Assembly (NCBI GenBank): GCA_023415235.1
Contig: JAEZLP010000070.1
Location: forward strand, 1 to 24,529
From: Bacillota bacterium
GTDB taxonomy: Bacteria > Bacillota > Clostridia > Peptostreptococcales > Anaerovoracaceae
Length of the DNA: 24,529 nt
Direction: 5' to 3'
Of this stretch, positions 6,923 through 15,054 are shown in pieces. Positions within the stretch are counted from its first letter, which is position 1; every line of letters begins with the position of its first letter. The position numbers and the translations under genes were made by a program. The notes under the pieces were generated by a model, which was not told where the DNA came from, made no database searches, and saw nothing but the letters and a program-made list of their open reading frames with translations.

Positions 6923-8515
6923 ATGATTTTAGTGAACGGAAAAATCCATGCCATGGACGGCAGTGTCCATGAGGCGGCTGCGATTTCCGGAAACCTGATT
7001 GCCCGGCTCGGAACAACGGCGGAGATTACCGCCCACAGAACGGGCGCCGGGATTTCGATAGATCTTCAGGGAAAAAGCGTTTTTCCCGGATTCATTGACA
7101 GTCATATGCATTTCGTGGAGTATGGACTGTGCTCCCGGATGATCAATCTGGAGGAAGCCGATTCCATCGAAAGTCTGATCGAAAAAGGCAGGGATTTTAT
7201 CTGTGGAAATAAAGAGAAGGAAGGATGGGTTCTGGGATACGGATGGAATGAAAACCGATTCCCGGCTCCCGTCATGCCGACAAGACACGATCTTGACAAG
7301 ATCTCAAAAGAGCTCCCCATCATGATAACCCGGGTCTGCGAGCATATTATCTGCGTCAATTCCAAGGCGCTGGAGCTGACCGGCACATGCAAAGCAACGT
7401 CAGTGAAAGGCGGCGTCTTCGACTTGGACGAGGACGGGGAGCTTTCCGGAATTATCCGTGAAAATGCGCTGGATTGGTTTATGGAAAAACTTCCGGCCAG
7501 AACGAAGGACGAAATCAAGGAGGCGATCTGCACCGCCTCGGAGGAGGCCCTGCGGTACGGCATTACATCGGTACATGCCAGCGATCTTCACAGCTGCAGC
7601 TTTGACGTAATGATTGATGCCTATGGTGAGTTGAAGGAAGAAGGGCGTCTGCCTCTGCGGGTCTGCGAGCAGCTTTACCTGCCGGATCTTCGTCAACTGG
7701 AAGCTTATCTCGCAAAGGGCTTCCAGCCCCGTCAGGGCGATGACTTTTTCCGGCTCGGACCGTTGAAGCTGCTGACGGATGGTTGTCTCGGAGTCCGGAC
7801 TGCGGCCCTTCGCAGAGATTACAGCGATGATCCCGCCAACCGGGGGATGGACATCTACGAGCAGGAGGAGTTCAACGCTTTGGTTCTGAGAGCCCATGAA
7901 GCGGGCATGCAGCTTTTCATCCACGCCATCGGCGATGCCGCCATCGAAAACAGCCTGAACGCAATCGAAAGCGCATTGAAAAAATATCCGGCGGCTCATC
8001 GCCATATCGTCAACCATTTCCAGATCGGCGCTCCCGACTTGTTTGAAAAAGCCGCCAGTCTGGGAGTGCTTGCCGCAATCCAGCCCGGCTTTGTTTCCTC
8101 GGACTGGCGGATGGCGGAAGGCAAGGTCGGGACCGAACGGCTCAAATACAGCTATGCCTGGAAGTCTCTCTCCGATTATGGCATACTTCTGCTTGGGAGC
8201 TCCGACTGCCCGGTGGAATCGCTCAATCCGTTTCATGGTATTTATGCGGCTGTGACCAGAAAGGACCTTGAGGGAAATCCTCCCAATGGACTGACGCCTC
8301 CGGAAAAGCTGGATGTGAGGCAGGCAATCCAAATGTATACGGCAAACGGCGCCTACGGAGCCTTTGAGGAAGGCCGAAAAGGCGTCCTGGCCGAGGGCTG
8401 TCTCGCGGATCTTGTGGTTCTTTCCGAAGATCCCTTCGAGGTTCCTGAGGACGAATTAAAGAACATCGACGTACTGATGACCATCGTTGACGGGGTAATC
8501 AAATATAGCAAATAG
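6923..8515 (+). CDS. YtcJ-like metal-dependent amidohydrolase
   Basis: A 530-residue cytoplasmic hydrolase of the amidohydrolase superfamily (Amidohydro_3 type). Metal-site motifs are in order: DSHMH near residue 60, LLTDGCLGVRTAAL in mid-protein, FIHAIGDAAIEN, HIVNHFQI, and SSDCPVE near 430. The C-terminal composite beta domain reads GVLAEGCLADLVVLSEDPF. It follows the permease by 32 bp in the same operon. The start is uncertain: the ATG at 6923 begins the normal family N-terminus (MILVNGKI) but lies 20 bp from AAAAGGGGG, while an in-frame ATT at 6911 is at ideal spacing. The GTG at 6815 would overlap the permease by 76 bp. Members hydrolyse amide or formamide bonds on varied substrates; the actual one is unknown. 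Confidence 0.9.
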   Translation: MILVNGKIHAMDGSVHEAAAISGNLIARLGTTAEITAHRTGAGISIDLQGKSVFPGFIDSHMHFVEYGLCSRMINLEEADSIESLIEKGRDFICGNKEKEGWVLGYGWNENRFPAPVMPTRHDLDKISKELPIMITRVCEHIICVNSKALELTGTCKATSVKGGVFDLDEDGELSGIIRENALDWFMEKLPARTKDEIKEAICTASEEALRYGITSVHASDLHSCSFDVMIDAYGELKEEGRLPLRVCEQLYLPDLRQLEAYLAKGFQPRQGDDFFRLGPLKLLTDGCLGVRTAALRRDYSDDPANRGMDIYEQEEFNALVLRAHEAGMQLFIHAIGDAAIENSLNAIESALKKYPAAHRHIVNHFQIGAPDLFEKAASLGVLAAIQPGFVSSDWRMAEGKVGTERLKYSYAWKSLSDYGILLLGSSDCPVESLNPFHGIYAAVTRKDLEGNPPNGLTPPEKLDVRQAIQMYTANGAYGAFEEGRKGVLAEGCLADLVVLSEDPFEVPEDELKNIDVLMTIVDGVIKYSK

Positions 8516-8521
8516 AAATGA

Positions 8522-8570
8522 AAAACTTCCGGACATGGGCGAAGTGCCGACCATGCTCCGGAAGTTTTCA
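8522..8570 (+). terminator. Intrinsic terminator of the permease-amidohydrolase operon
   Basis: Long hairpin: outer 11-bp stem AAAACTTCCGG (8522-8532) with CCGGAAGTTTT (8558-8568), and inner CATGG/CCATG (8534-8538 and 8551-8555). It starts 6 bp after the amidohydrolase stop; the right arm supplies the T run. Confidence 0.85.
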
Positions 8571-8579
8571 TTATTATAT

Positions 8580-8642
8580 CATATTGCGTTATCCTCGAAC
8601 CATATTGCGCTAACCTCAAATTATATTGCGCTAGCCTCGAAT
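8580..8642. repeat. Three tandem imperfect 21-bp repeats at a convergent junction
   Basis: Units at 8580-8600, 8601-8621 and 8622-8642 share the core ATATTGCG(C/T)TA-CCTC-AA, with three to five differences between pairs. The third unit contains the last codons and TAG of the minus-strand D-aminoacylase-like gene (AIRG-stop). Each unit, read on minus, carries an in-frame stop. On plus, the same array reads as heptapeptides (HIALSSN, HIALTSN, YIALASN), but no start or ribosome site supports expression. Confidence 0.85.
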
Positions 8643-10001
8643 GGCTTTTCCCAGGCGGCCGTTTCTGATCTCACCGGCCTTCAGCGCGATTTCGCCCCCG
8701 AGGACAACATATTCAATCCCTTCGGGCTCCTTGAGCGGTTGCTGATAGGTTGCTCCGTCCCGGATTCTTTGCCGGTCAAAGATGGTAATGTCGGCATCTG
8801 CGCCGATTGTCAGACTTCCCTTTCCGGTCAGGTTCATCCTCCGGGCCGGGAGCCAGGTTATCTTCTCAATGGTGGCCTCCAGGGTCAGCAGCTTTCTTTC
8901 CGTCACATATTCCCGGATCAATTTCGGGAAGGTGCCGCTTCCTCTGGGATGGCCGGTTCCGTCTTTGTAAAGTCCGTCGCTGACCACGATTCCGGCCGGA
9001 TGGGTTATGCACCGGTCCACTTCCGCCTCGTTCAGGACGTGGGCCACAACCAGGGCCTCCGGCTCCCTTTCTCTGATTTTCTTAAAAAGCTCCGGGGTCA
9101 AGGTTCCTCCCTTCAGATAGCTTTCATCTACCTGGAGCTTGGAATAACCCTCGTCTCCGTATCCGTAATGAGCAAGAAATCCCTCATCAAACACAGCGGA
9201 GCCGATGGTGGTGCAGAAGGCATAATAGGGATAAGCGTCAAACAGAATATCCATGCCCTTCGCTCTGCAGTCATCTATAACAGAAAGGGCCTCTTCCATT
9301 CCTCCGAAGCTGCACATGCTTGACAAATGGGATATTTGAAGTCTTACGCCTGTCTCGGCCGCATACTCTGCCAATTCTTCCACGGAGGAAACCGCCTTGT
9401 CTCCGTCATCGCGCTGATGTACTGTAACGAGCTTTCCGTTTTGCTCCGCCACACGCATCATGGCTGTGGCCTCCGCTTTGTCTATGCCGGGAATGTATTC
9501 CATCCCCAGGGAAACGCCCAGACAGCCGCCGTCCAGCTGGGATTGAAGCAGTTCTTCCATCTTGGCGATGGTTTCCTTTCCCAAGGACTCGTATCTGCTG
9601 AAGCTTCCAAAGGCAGTCCTGAGCCTCTCATGAGGCGAGAGCATGCCCACATTGACCGGACAGCCCAGCCGATCCACCGCATCCAGGTACTCCACCGGAT
9701 TTGACGTGGTGCCGATTCCACAGTTACCTCCCACCACGGTGGTTACTCCCATTTTCAGCATGGAGTTGAAGATAAGGTATTGGAACCGGTCCTCCCCGGC
9801 GTCATAGAGATCTTCATGAATATGCATATCGATAAATCCAGGTGCAACGATCAGCCCCTCCGCGTCGATCACCGTACTTCCGCTGATCTCTCCCCTTGTC
9901 AGAGACGCGATCCTGCCGCTCTTCACCCCCAGATTGAGCTGGGAGGAAATTCTGGCAGACGGGTCGATCACCCAACCATTTTTTATCACCAGATCAAACA
10001 T
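8631..10001 (-). CDS. D-aminoacylase / N-acyl-D-amino-acid deacylase-like amidohydrolase
   Basis: A 456-residue cytoplasmic zinc hydrolase predicted to remove acyl groups from N-acyl-D-amino acids. Family motifs: GFIDMHIHED (metal HxH, residues about 55-64), GGNCGIG (near 93), VTVHQRDDGD (His ligand), LQISHLSSM (His ligand), and VVSDGLYKDGTGHPRGSGTFPKLI (catalytic Asp loop), all as in D-aminoacylases. The C-terminal beta domain has GADADITIFDRQRI. The ATG at 10001 is preferred over the TTG at 10022 because AAGGAAA lies just before it. Only 2 bp separate it from the upstream M20 stop, so the two are coupled. A related option is a dipeptidase/dihydroorotase-like activity, but the SDG loop favours D-aminoacylase. 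Confidence 0.88.
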   Translation of the reverse strand: MFDLVIKNGWVIDPSARISSQLNLGVKSGRIASLTRGEISGSTVIDAEGLIVAPGFIDMHIHEDLYDAGEDRFQYLIFNSMLKMGVTTVVGGNCGIGTTSNPVEYLDAVDRLGCPVNVGMLSPHERLRTAFGSFSRYESLGKETIAKMEELLQSQLDGGCLGVSLGMEYIPGIDKAEATAMMRVAEQNGKLVTVHQRDDGDKAVSSVEELAEYAAETGVRLQISHLSSMCSFGGMEEALSVIDDCRAKGMDILFDAYPYYAFCTTIGSAVFDEGFLAHYGYGDEGYSKLQVDESYLKGGTLTPELFKKIREREPEALVVAHVLNEAEVDRCITHPAGIVVSDGLYKDGTGHPRGSGTFPKLIREYVTERKLLTLEATIEKITWLPARRMNLTGKGSLTIGADADITIFDRQRIRDGATYQQPLKEPEGIEYVVLGGEIALKAGEIRNGRLGKAIRG

Positions 10002-10003
10002 AA

Positions 10004-11224
10004 TTATTTCCTTTCTGAGCAAAAGTCGCAGGCAATTTCCGCATAGATTCGGACCGCCGGAACCAGAGTGTCAATCCGGATGTTTTCCGTCGCCGAATGG
10101 GCGCTTTCGATTTCTCCGGGCCCCATAACAATCGTGGGAACCTTGCCGTAATAATTGATAAGTCCGCCGTCAGTCCAGGCCATAAACGCACGGATGACCG
10201 CCTTTGCCCCGTAGATCTTTTCGATGGCCTGCTCCGCCGCTTTTACCACCGGTTCTTCCGGATCGGTGTCCATGGATTCGTGAACATATTTATCATCCAT
10301 ATAGCTGATGTCCATGACCTTCATTTCCGCTTTGAATTGAGGGTCTTCTTCGCTTAGTTCACGGATGACCTGCCGATACTCCTCTACGATTTCCTCGAAG
10401 CTTTCGCTGGGGATCCAGCGTCTGTCCAGCTGAAGTATGCAATCCCCGGCCACCGTGCTGGGTTGGGTCCCTCCCTTGATGAGACCGTAGTTCATGCTGG
10501 GACTTCCGATGATGGGATGGGGCGGCTTCTTTTCTATTTTGGGAATCAGCTCATTTTCCAGCTTGTCGATGAAGAGAGTGGCTTTCCGGATAGCGTTGAT
10601 GCCCTCCTTTTGCCTGGCTCCGTGTACAGTTTTTCCGACAAAGCGGAATTCAAACCATTCCAGCCCCCGATGGCCGACGCAGATATCCATATTGGTGGGC
10701 TCCGCCACAATGGCGGCATCGGGGAGCTGATCGCAGCTTTGCAGCCAGGCTCGCGTGCCCAGACTTTTCGCCTCTTCATCGATCAGCGCCGCAAAGACCA
10801 GATCGCCGGAGAGGCTTATGCCTGCTCGTTTAATGGCTGCCATGGCCATCATCATACAGGCCAAGCCGCCTTTCATATCCACGGTTCCCCGACCGTACAT
10901 GCAGCCGTCCTCTATCCTCGCTTCATAGGGATTCCCCGGCATATCGTAAGGCGGCACCGTATCGGTATGTCCCGTAAACAGCAGGGATTTTCCCTCTCCC
11001 GTACCCTTCAGTACTGCGATCACATTGCACCTGCCGTCCTCCACCGGAATCAGTTCCGCTTGGATTCCTTCCCGCAAAAAGAATTTTTGGATGTACTCCG
11101 CAGTTTTTGTCTCCTGGTTTTCGATTCCTTCGTGGCTTGGAAAGCTCACCAGCGCGGCAAGAAGCTCTACCACCTCCTGCTCGGTAAAATATTGCATCAA
11201 TGAGTTGGCTGCTGTATCCTTCAT
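10004..11224 (-). CDS. M20 metallohydrolase, ArgE/DapE-like deacylase
   Basis: A 406-residue cytoplasmic two-zinc hydrolase of the acetylornithine deacetylase/succinyl-diaminopimelate desuccinylase family. Ligands visible: GHTDT (His 86, Asp 88), YGRGTVDMKGG (bridging Asp 116), IDEEAK (general base and ligand Glu 150-151), and the late His in ESAHSATENI. The dimerisation lid domain lies between about 190 and 310 (HRGLEWFEFRFVGKTVHGA). ATG 11224 has GGAGGA at good spacing. It is paired with a D-aminoacylase-like gene (2-bp gap) and follows an IclR regulator, which argues for catabolic deacylation of N-acyl amino acids rather than arginine or lysine biosynthesis. Exact substrate is unknown. Confidence 0.9.
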   Translation of the reverse strand: MKDTAANSLMQYFTEQEVVELLAALVSFPSHEGIENQETKTAEYIQKFFLREGIQAELIPVEDGRCNVIAVLKGTGEGKSLLFTGHTDTVPPYDMPGNPYEARIEDGCMYGRGTVDMKGGLACMMMAMAAIKRAGISLSGDLVFAALIDEEAKSLGTRAWLQSCDQLPDAAIVAEPTNMDICVGHRGLEWFEFRFVGKTVHGARQKEGINAIRKATLFIDKLENELIPKIEKKPPHPIIGSPSMNYGLIKGGTQPSTVAGDCILQLDRRWIPSESFEEIVEEYRQVIRELSEEDPQFKAEMKVMDISYMDDKYVHESMDTDPEEPVVKAAEQAIEKIYGAKAVIRAFMAWTDGGLINYYGKVPTIVMGPGEIESAHSATENIRIDTLVPAVRIYAEIACDFCSERK

Positions 11225-11292
11225 ATATTCCTCCAGGTTTCATTTCACGAGCAGCGGAAACGGCAACGCAGCCGCCGATTGCAGCTTTCCTG

Positions 11293-12048
11293 CTATGGCA
11301 GATACCGCGTAAGCTCCTCCGCTCCCTTTCGAAACAACTCTATAAACTTCGCTATTTTCTGATCCACGTCCTCCCCTTTTAGAAACGCGCAGGCAATACA
11401 ACCCTTGACTTCCCCGCTCTGGCTGAAAACCGGCACACTGGCCCCCACAACAAGAGGCGCTACCTCTTCGTCGCTGATGGCGTAGCCTTGTTCCCTTATT
11501 TTTGCATATTCACGCAGGATTTCATCCGGTTCTGTCAATGTGTTGGGACCCAGCTTTTCAAAGGTTTGTCCGGAAAGCAGCTGCTTGACTCGTTCCTGAT
11601 CGTAATAGGCATAAAGACATTTCCCGTAGCTTCCCCGATTCATCGGATAGAACTGGCCGGGATGGTAATTCATTTTATAAGGCTGGTGAACTTCCGTTTC
11701 ATAGATCGATATGACCTTGTCCCCTTCTCTTACCGCATAGCCCACCGATTCCTTTCCCTCTGCGCTTAAGCGGTCCAGAACCTCAAGGATTTTCGGCTCA
11801 ATATTGTTATTGTTCGTGTAAGCCATACCCACATGAAACGCCATGGGCCCGATCATATATTTCCCGGTTTTGAAATTTTGAATGACCCATTCCTTTGCAA
11901 GAAGTTCCTTCAGAATCCTGTGGACCGTTGTTCTGTTGATTTTTGTCAGCTCGCTGAGCTCCGCCACTTTAAGCTCATCCGGATGGTTGCTCATGGTCTC
12001 CATAAGCAGCAGCGCTTTTTCGATTGGTGTCAGTTTGCTCGTTTCCAC
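11293..12048 (-). CDS. IclR-family transcriptional regulator
   Basis: A 251-residue DNA-binding regulator. The N-terminal winged helix-turn-helix covers about residues 8-60 (TKINRTTVHRILKELLAKEWV is the recognition part), and the C-terminal IclR effector-binding domain about 75-250 (SYGKCLYAYYDQERVKQLL, GYAISDEEVAPLVVGASVPVF). The GTG at 12048 is chosen because GGAGGA lies 6 bp upstream; a TTG at 12051 is also possible but too close to it. It sits within the catabolic cluster, between two M20 hydrolases, so it probably controls it. The perfect inverted repeat in the carrier leader (14914-14930) is a candidate operator. The inducer is unknown. Confidence 0.93.
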   Translation of the reverse strand: METSKLTPIEKALLLMETMSNHPDELKVAELSELTKINRTTVHRILKELLAKEWVIQNFKTGKYMIGPMAFHVGMAYTNNNNIEPKILEVLDRLSAEGKESVGYAVREGDKVISIYETEVHQPYKMNYHPGQFYPMNRGSYGKCLYAYYDQERVKQLLSGQTFEKLGPNTLTEPDEILREYAKIREQGYAISDEEVAPLVVGASVPVFSQSGEVKGCIACAFLKGEDVDQKIAKFIELFRKGAEELTRYLP

Positions 12049-12090
12049 CAAATGTCCTCCTTAGATTAAGCGATAATACATACTGTGTTG

Positions 12091-13254
12091 CTACTTGGAT
12101 GAGGCAGTGAATTCCGCTTTTATTTTTTCCTGATTCTCCTTTGACGAAATCACGTCATACCCGGTCATCGCCAGGGCGCAGGCTCCCTTGAATATGGTTG
12201 CCCTTCCTTCTTCAGAAATGGTGTGATCCGCAAATTCCCGTGAGTGGATGATCAGCGTGGAATCTCCCACACCGATCCACGGATGGATGACCGGAACCAC
12301 ATGGCTGACATTGCCGATATCGATGGAGCCGATACCGTCGCTTGCAGGCCTTATGTCCGTTTCCCCCAGTTCCCGCAGATTTGCGCTGAAGATTGCGGAA
12401 AGAGTCTTATTTGTCTTCAGATTGTCGTAAGAATTTTCAAATTTGGATATTTTAACGGAAGCGCCGGTCATGCGGGCTGCGCCCTCTGCGCATTCCTTCA
12501 CCTTGGCAACGATATTTTCCAGGTTTTCCTTTTCTTTCGCTCTGACATAGAACTTTGCTTCCGCATAGTCCGGCACAATATTGGGCGCTGTGCCTCCGTG
12601 GGATATGATGCCGTGGATTCTTGCATCGCTGGTCACATGCTGCCGAAGGGCATTGATCCCATTAAACAGAAGCAGAACGCCGTCCAGGGCGTTGATCCCC
12701 TTTTCCGGGACCGCAGCCGCATGGGCAGCCTTTCCAAAGTATTCAAATTTAATGGCATTGAGAGCCAAAGAGGCTCCGCTTTCCTCTGAGACCGCACTAG
12801 GATGCGCCATCATGGCCACAGTGACGTCATCGTAAGCTCCCTTCTCCGCGAGAATGCCTTTGACTCCACTGGTTTCTTCCGCCTGAGTCCCGAAAACCGT
12901 TACCTTGCCTCCGGTGGTATCAAGCACGGATTTCAATCCCAGTGCCGCGCCTGCCGACATTGCGGAAATCAGATTATGTCCGCAGCCGTGCCCGATCTGG
13001 GGCAGGGCGTCATATTCACAGAACAATGCTATATGCGCCCCGGGTTTTCCGCTGTCGTAAACAGCCCGGAAGGTCGTTTTCAACCCGTATATGGCTTCCT
13101 CCACAGTAAAGCCGTTTTTCGAAAAATAGCCGGTAAGGAGCTCTGTCGCTTTGAATTCCTCATCACCCAGCTCGGGATTGTCATACAGATACCTGCTGAG
13201 TTCTGAGAGCTCCGCCATTTTTCCCGAGATCACATTGATAATAGTATTTTTCAT
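12091..13254 (-). CDS. M20D amidohydrolase (AbgB / PM20D2-like)
   Basis: A 387-residue cytoplasmic metallohydrolase of the M20D group, which includes aminobenzoyl-glutamate hydrolase and PM20D2 dipeptidase. Motifs: ALFCEYDALPQIGHGCGHN (near residues 75-96; Cys/His metal ligands), GTQAEETSGVKG (Glu pair), MMAHPS (His), and the lid domain FEYFGKAAHAAAVPEKGINALDG. The C-terminal SREFADHT carries an active-site contact in the family. ATG 13254 has AGAGGA upstream. It is preceded by a candidate promoter and a 5'-end hairpin, and it lies beside a YfcC carrier. That pairing recalls the abg system, where transporter and hydrolase act on N-acylated glutamates; the substrate is inferred only. Confidence 0.9.
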   Translation of the reverse strand: MKNTIINVISGKMAELSELSRYLYDNPELGDEEFKATELLTGYFSKNGFTVEEAIYGLKTTFRAVYDSGKPGAHIALFCEYDALPQIGHGCGHNLISAMSAGAALGLKSVLDTTGGKVTVFGTQAEETSGVKGILAEKGAYDDVTVAMMAHPSAVSEESGASLALNAIKFEYFGKAAHAAAVPEKGINALDGVLLLFNGINALRQHVTSDARIHGIISHGGTAPNIVPDYAEAKFYVRAKEKENLENIVAKVKECAEGAARMTGASVKISKFENSYDNLKTNKTLSAIFSANLRELGETDIRPASDGIGSIDIGNVSHVVPVIHPWIGVGDSTLIIHSREFADHTISEEGRATIFKGACALAMTGYDVISSKENQEKIKAEFTASSK

Positions 13255-13330
13255 CGATTGTCCTCTTCACTTTATACTGACTAAGAAATCGCGAGGCTTT
13301 GACCCGTGGATTTCTGCCATTGAATACGAC

Positions 13331-13356
13331 GGAGGGACAAAGGTCCCTTCCGCCGT
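13331..13356 (-). other. Hairpin at the predicted 5' end of the M20D transcript
   Basis: On minus, ACGGCGGAAGGGAC and GTCCCTCCGTCGT pair with one bulge around a CTTT loop; the core GGGAC/GTCCC is at 13334-13338 and 13343-13347. There is no T tract, so it is a poor terminator. It begins at the expected transcription start and may stabilise the mRNA. Confidence 0.5.
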
Positions 13357-13360
13357 GATA

Positions 13361-13390
13361 ATTATAACAGATTTCACTATCAGAATCTGT
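13361..13390 (-). promoter_or_regulatory. Extended -10 promoter overlapped by a 7-bp inverted repeat
   Basis: On the minus strand TGTTATAAT (13369-13361) is an extended -10 box, with no good -35. A perfect inverted repeat, ACAGATT (13367-13373) with AATCTGT (13384-13390) around 10 bp, overlaps its upstream edge. The position suits a repressor or activator of the M20D-IclR-M20-deacylase genes. The rest of the 154-bp gap holds no gene. Confidence 0.55.
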
Positions 13391-13408
13391 AAATTTATAA
13401 TATGTGAT

Positions 13409-14818
13409 TTAGAACGGACCGTAATGAATCGCATCCGCGATTACAACGAAGATGCCTCCAGCGACCCACCAGATCACTGCCAACGGCATGATCCATTTGA
13501 TCCATTTCTGATAAGGAATGCCAGCCAGAGCAAGACCTGCCATGAAATAGCCGGAAAGCGGAGTAAGAATATTGGTAAATCCGTCAGCAAACTGGTAGGC
13601 AAGTACGGTGGTCTGTCTTGTAACTCCTACGATATCCGCCAGCGGTGACAGTACAGGCATGGTCAATGCAGCCATACCGCTTCCGGATGGTACGATGGCG
13701 CTGATTATAATCTGTGCAATATATATGCCCAGGGAAGTAATGGCTGAAGGCAGTCCTTGAATTGCATTCGCCATGCCCCAGATTATGGTGTCGATTACGT
13801 TGGCGTCCGTAAAGATTACCAGAATTCCTCTTGCAAGTCCAACGACAAGGGCTCCGTAAGCAAGCATCGCGCAGCCCTCGAGAAAATCTTCCGCAAGCTG
13901 ATTCAGTCCGCGGCGGCTGATGATGCCTACAATGATGGCCATTCCGAAGAACAGGCCCGAGATTTCCTGAATATACCAGCCATATTTGAGCACTCCGAAC
14001 ACAAGAAGCGCGAAGGTAGCCAGAACCACCAGCAGGACTACCTTATGCTGGGTTGTGAATTCGGTATTTTGCAGATCAAGCGCAATATCTCTCTTCTTAT
14101 CGATCTCATACATCGGGCTCTTTTCCGGATTCTTCTTGATTCTATTGCAATAGAGAATCATATAAACAATCGTGATGAGAACCATAACTGCAAAAACTAC
14201 AATTCGGAATCGAAGTCCGGAGAAAAGCGGCAGTTCTGCGATACCCTGCGCAACTCCCACCGTGAAAGGATTTAAGAATGCGCCTGTGAATCCTGCGCAG
14301 GTTGCCGCCAGTGCGATGGCTGCACCGGTTAACGAGTCATAGCCCAGCGAAATACATAATATAACCAGAGCCGGGATAAAGGGCAGGACCTCTTCCGCCA
14401 TGCCGTAAATACCGCCGCCAAATGCAAAGATGACCGATAGTATTGGTATGATCAGAATCCCCTTGCCAGCTGTTTTTCTTACAGCTGCAGCGATTCCTGC
14501 ATCAATCGCACCCGACTTCTGCACAACATAGAACGAACCTCCGACAATGAAGATAAAAAATACGATTGCGGCAGCCTGTTCCAAACCTTTTGGAAAAGCT
14601 TTCAGCACAGCAAATAATGATGCCGGAGCAGCGTCTACCGCATGATATGTAGCAGCATCTGCGATTTGCCTTCCTTCGAATTCGATTCTATCGTAGGCCC
14701 CTGCCGGAATCACATAGGTCAACAGTCCTGCAATGATTGCGATGCAGAAGAGCAATACGAAAGTATGCGGCATCTTAAGCTTAAACTTTTTTTCTGAGTT
14801 TACAGTCTTTTCATCCAT
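13409..14818 (-). CDS. YfcC-family membrane carrier
   Basis: A 469-residue transporter with about 11-12 hydrophobic segments, starting with a short basic tail (KKFKLKMPHTFVLLFCIAIIAGLLTYVIPAG), the hallmark beginning of YfcC/DcuC-like carriers. Conserved pieces include GGGIYGMAEEVLPFIP, GFTGAFLNPFTVGVAQGIAELP, and PSGSGMAALTMPVLSPLAD, which resemble substrate and cation-binding re-entrant loops of the ion-transporter superfamily. The ATG at 14818 has AAGGAGG at ideal spacing. It leads a minus-strand cluster of amide hydrolases, so it probably imports dipeptides, N-acyl amino acids or related anions. Function in the family is poorly characterised, and AbgT-like roles are an analogy. Confidence 0.9.
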   Translation of the reverse strand: MDEKTVNSEKKFKLKMPHTFVLLFCIAIIAGLLTYVIPAGAYDRIEFEGRQIADAATYHAVDAAPASLFAVLKAFPKGLEQAAAIVFFIFIVGGSFYVVQKSGAIDAGIAAAVRKTAGKGILIIPILSVIFAFGGGIYGMAEEVLPFIPALVILCISLGYDSLTGAAIALAATCAGFTGAFLNPFTVGVAQGIAELPLFSGLRFRIVVFAVMVLITIVYMILYCNRIKKNPEKSPMYEIDKKRDIALDLQNTEFTTQHKVVLLVVLATFALLVFGVLKYGWYIQEISGLFFGMAIIVGIISRRGLNQLAEDFLEGCAMLAYGALVVGLARGILVIFTDANVIDTIIWGMANAIQGLPSAITSLGIYIAQIIISAIVPSGSGMAALTMPVLSPLADIVGVTRQTTVLAYQFADGFTNILTPLSGYFMAGLALAGIPYQKWIKWIMPLAVIWWVAGGIFVVIADAIHYGPF

Positions 14819-14913
14819 GATATAACCTCCTTAAAAAGATCTGTCTTTCTTGCTTTTCTTTTCCTTTCAGTTCAAGAAGATACAGATACATGTCCCTCCC
14901 CTCTTCTGAATTT

Positions 14914-14930
14914 TGTTCGCCACACGAACA
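14914..14930. promoter_or_regulatory. Perfect inverted repeat, candidate IclR operator
   Basis: TGTTCG-CCACA-CGAACA, perfect 6-bp arms. It lies about 20-37 bp downstream of the predicted start of the YfcC transcript, where bound repressor would block elongation. Its half-site spacing suits a winged-helix dimer such as the IclR protein of this cluster. Confidence 0.5.
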
Positions 14931-14957
14931 TCTTGGTTGTCTTATGAACTTACAGTC

Positions 14958-14986
14958 ATTATATTCCATATAGAATAACTTTACAA
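14958..14986 (-). promoter_or_regulatory. Sigma-A promoter of the YfcC carrier gene
   Basis: On minus, TTGTAA (14986-14981), 17-bp spacer, TATAAT (14963-14958), with a start expected near 14951. This gives a leader of about 130 nt that contains the inverted repeat at 14914-14930. Confidence 0.8.
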
Positions 14987-15054
14987 GAGAGAATTTGCCT
15001 CAAAAGCAAAAAGCATAAATAAAATATTTTTTGCATATTTATAAATTTTATGTA

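Noticed and set aside
8535..9323. 262-codon plus-strand open frame starting with the heptapeptide repeats
   Set aside because: It runs antisense through the D-aminoacylase-like gene, begins inside a terminator hairpin and has no ribosome site. The minus-strand protein carries a full set of family motifs.
13331..13356. Hairpin as a T-box or other riboswitch terminator
   Set aside because: There is no T tract after the stem, no T-box sequence (AGGGTGG-type) upstream, and it lies at the transcript start rather than after a long leader.
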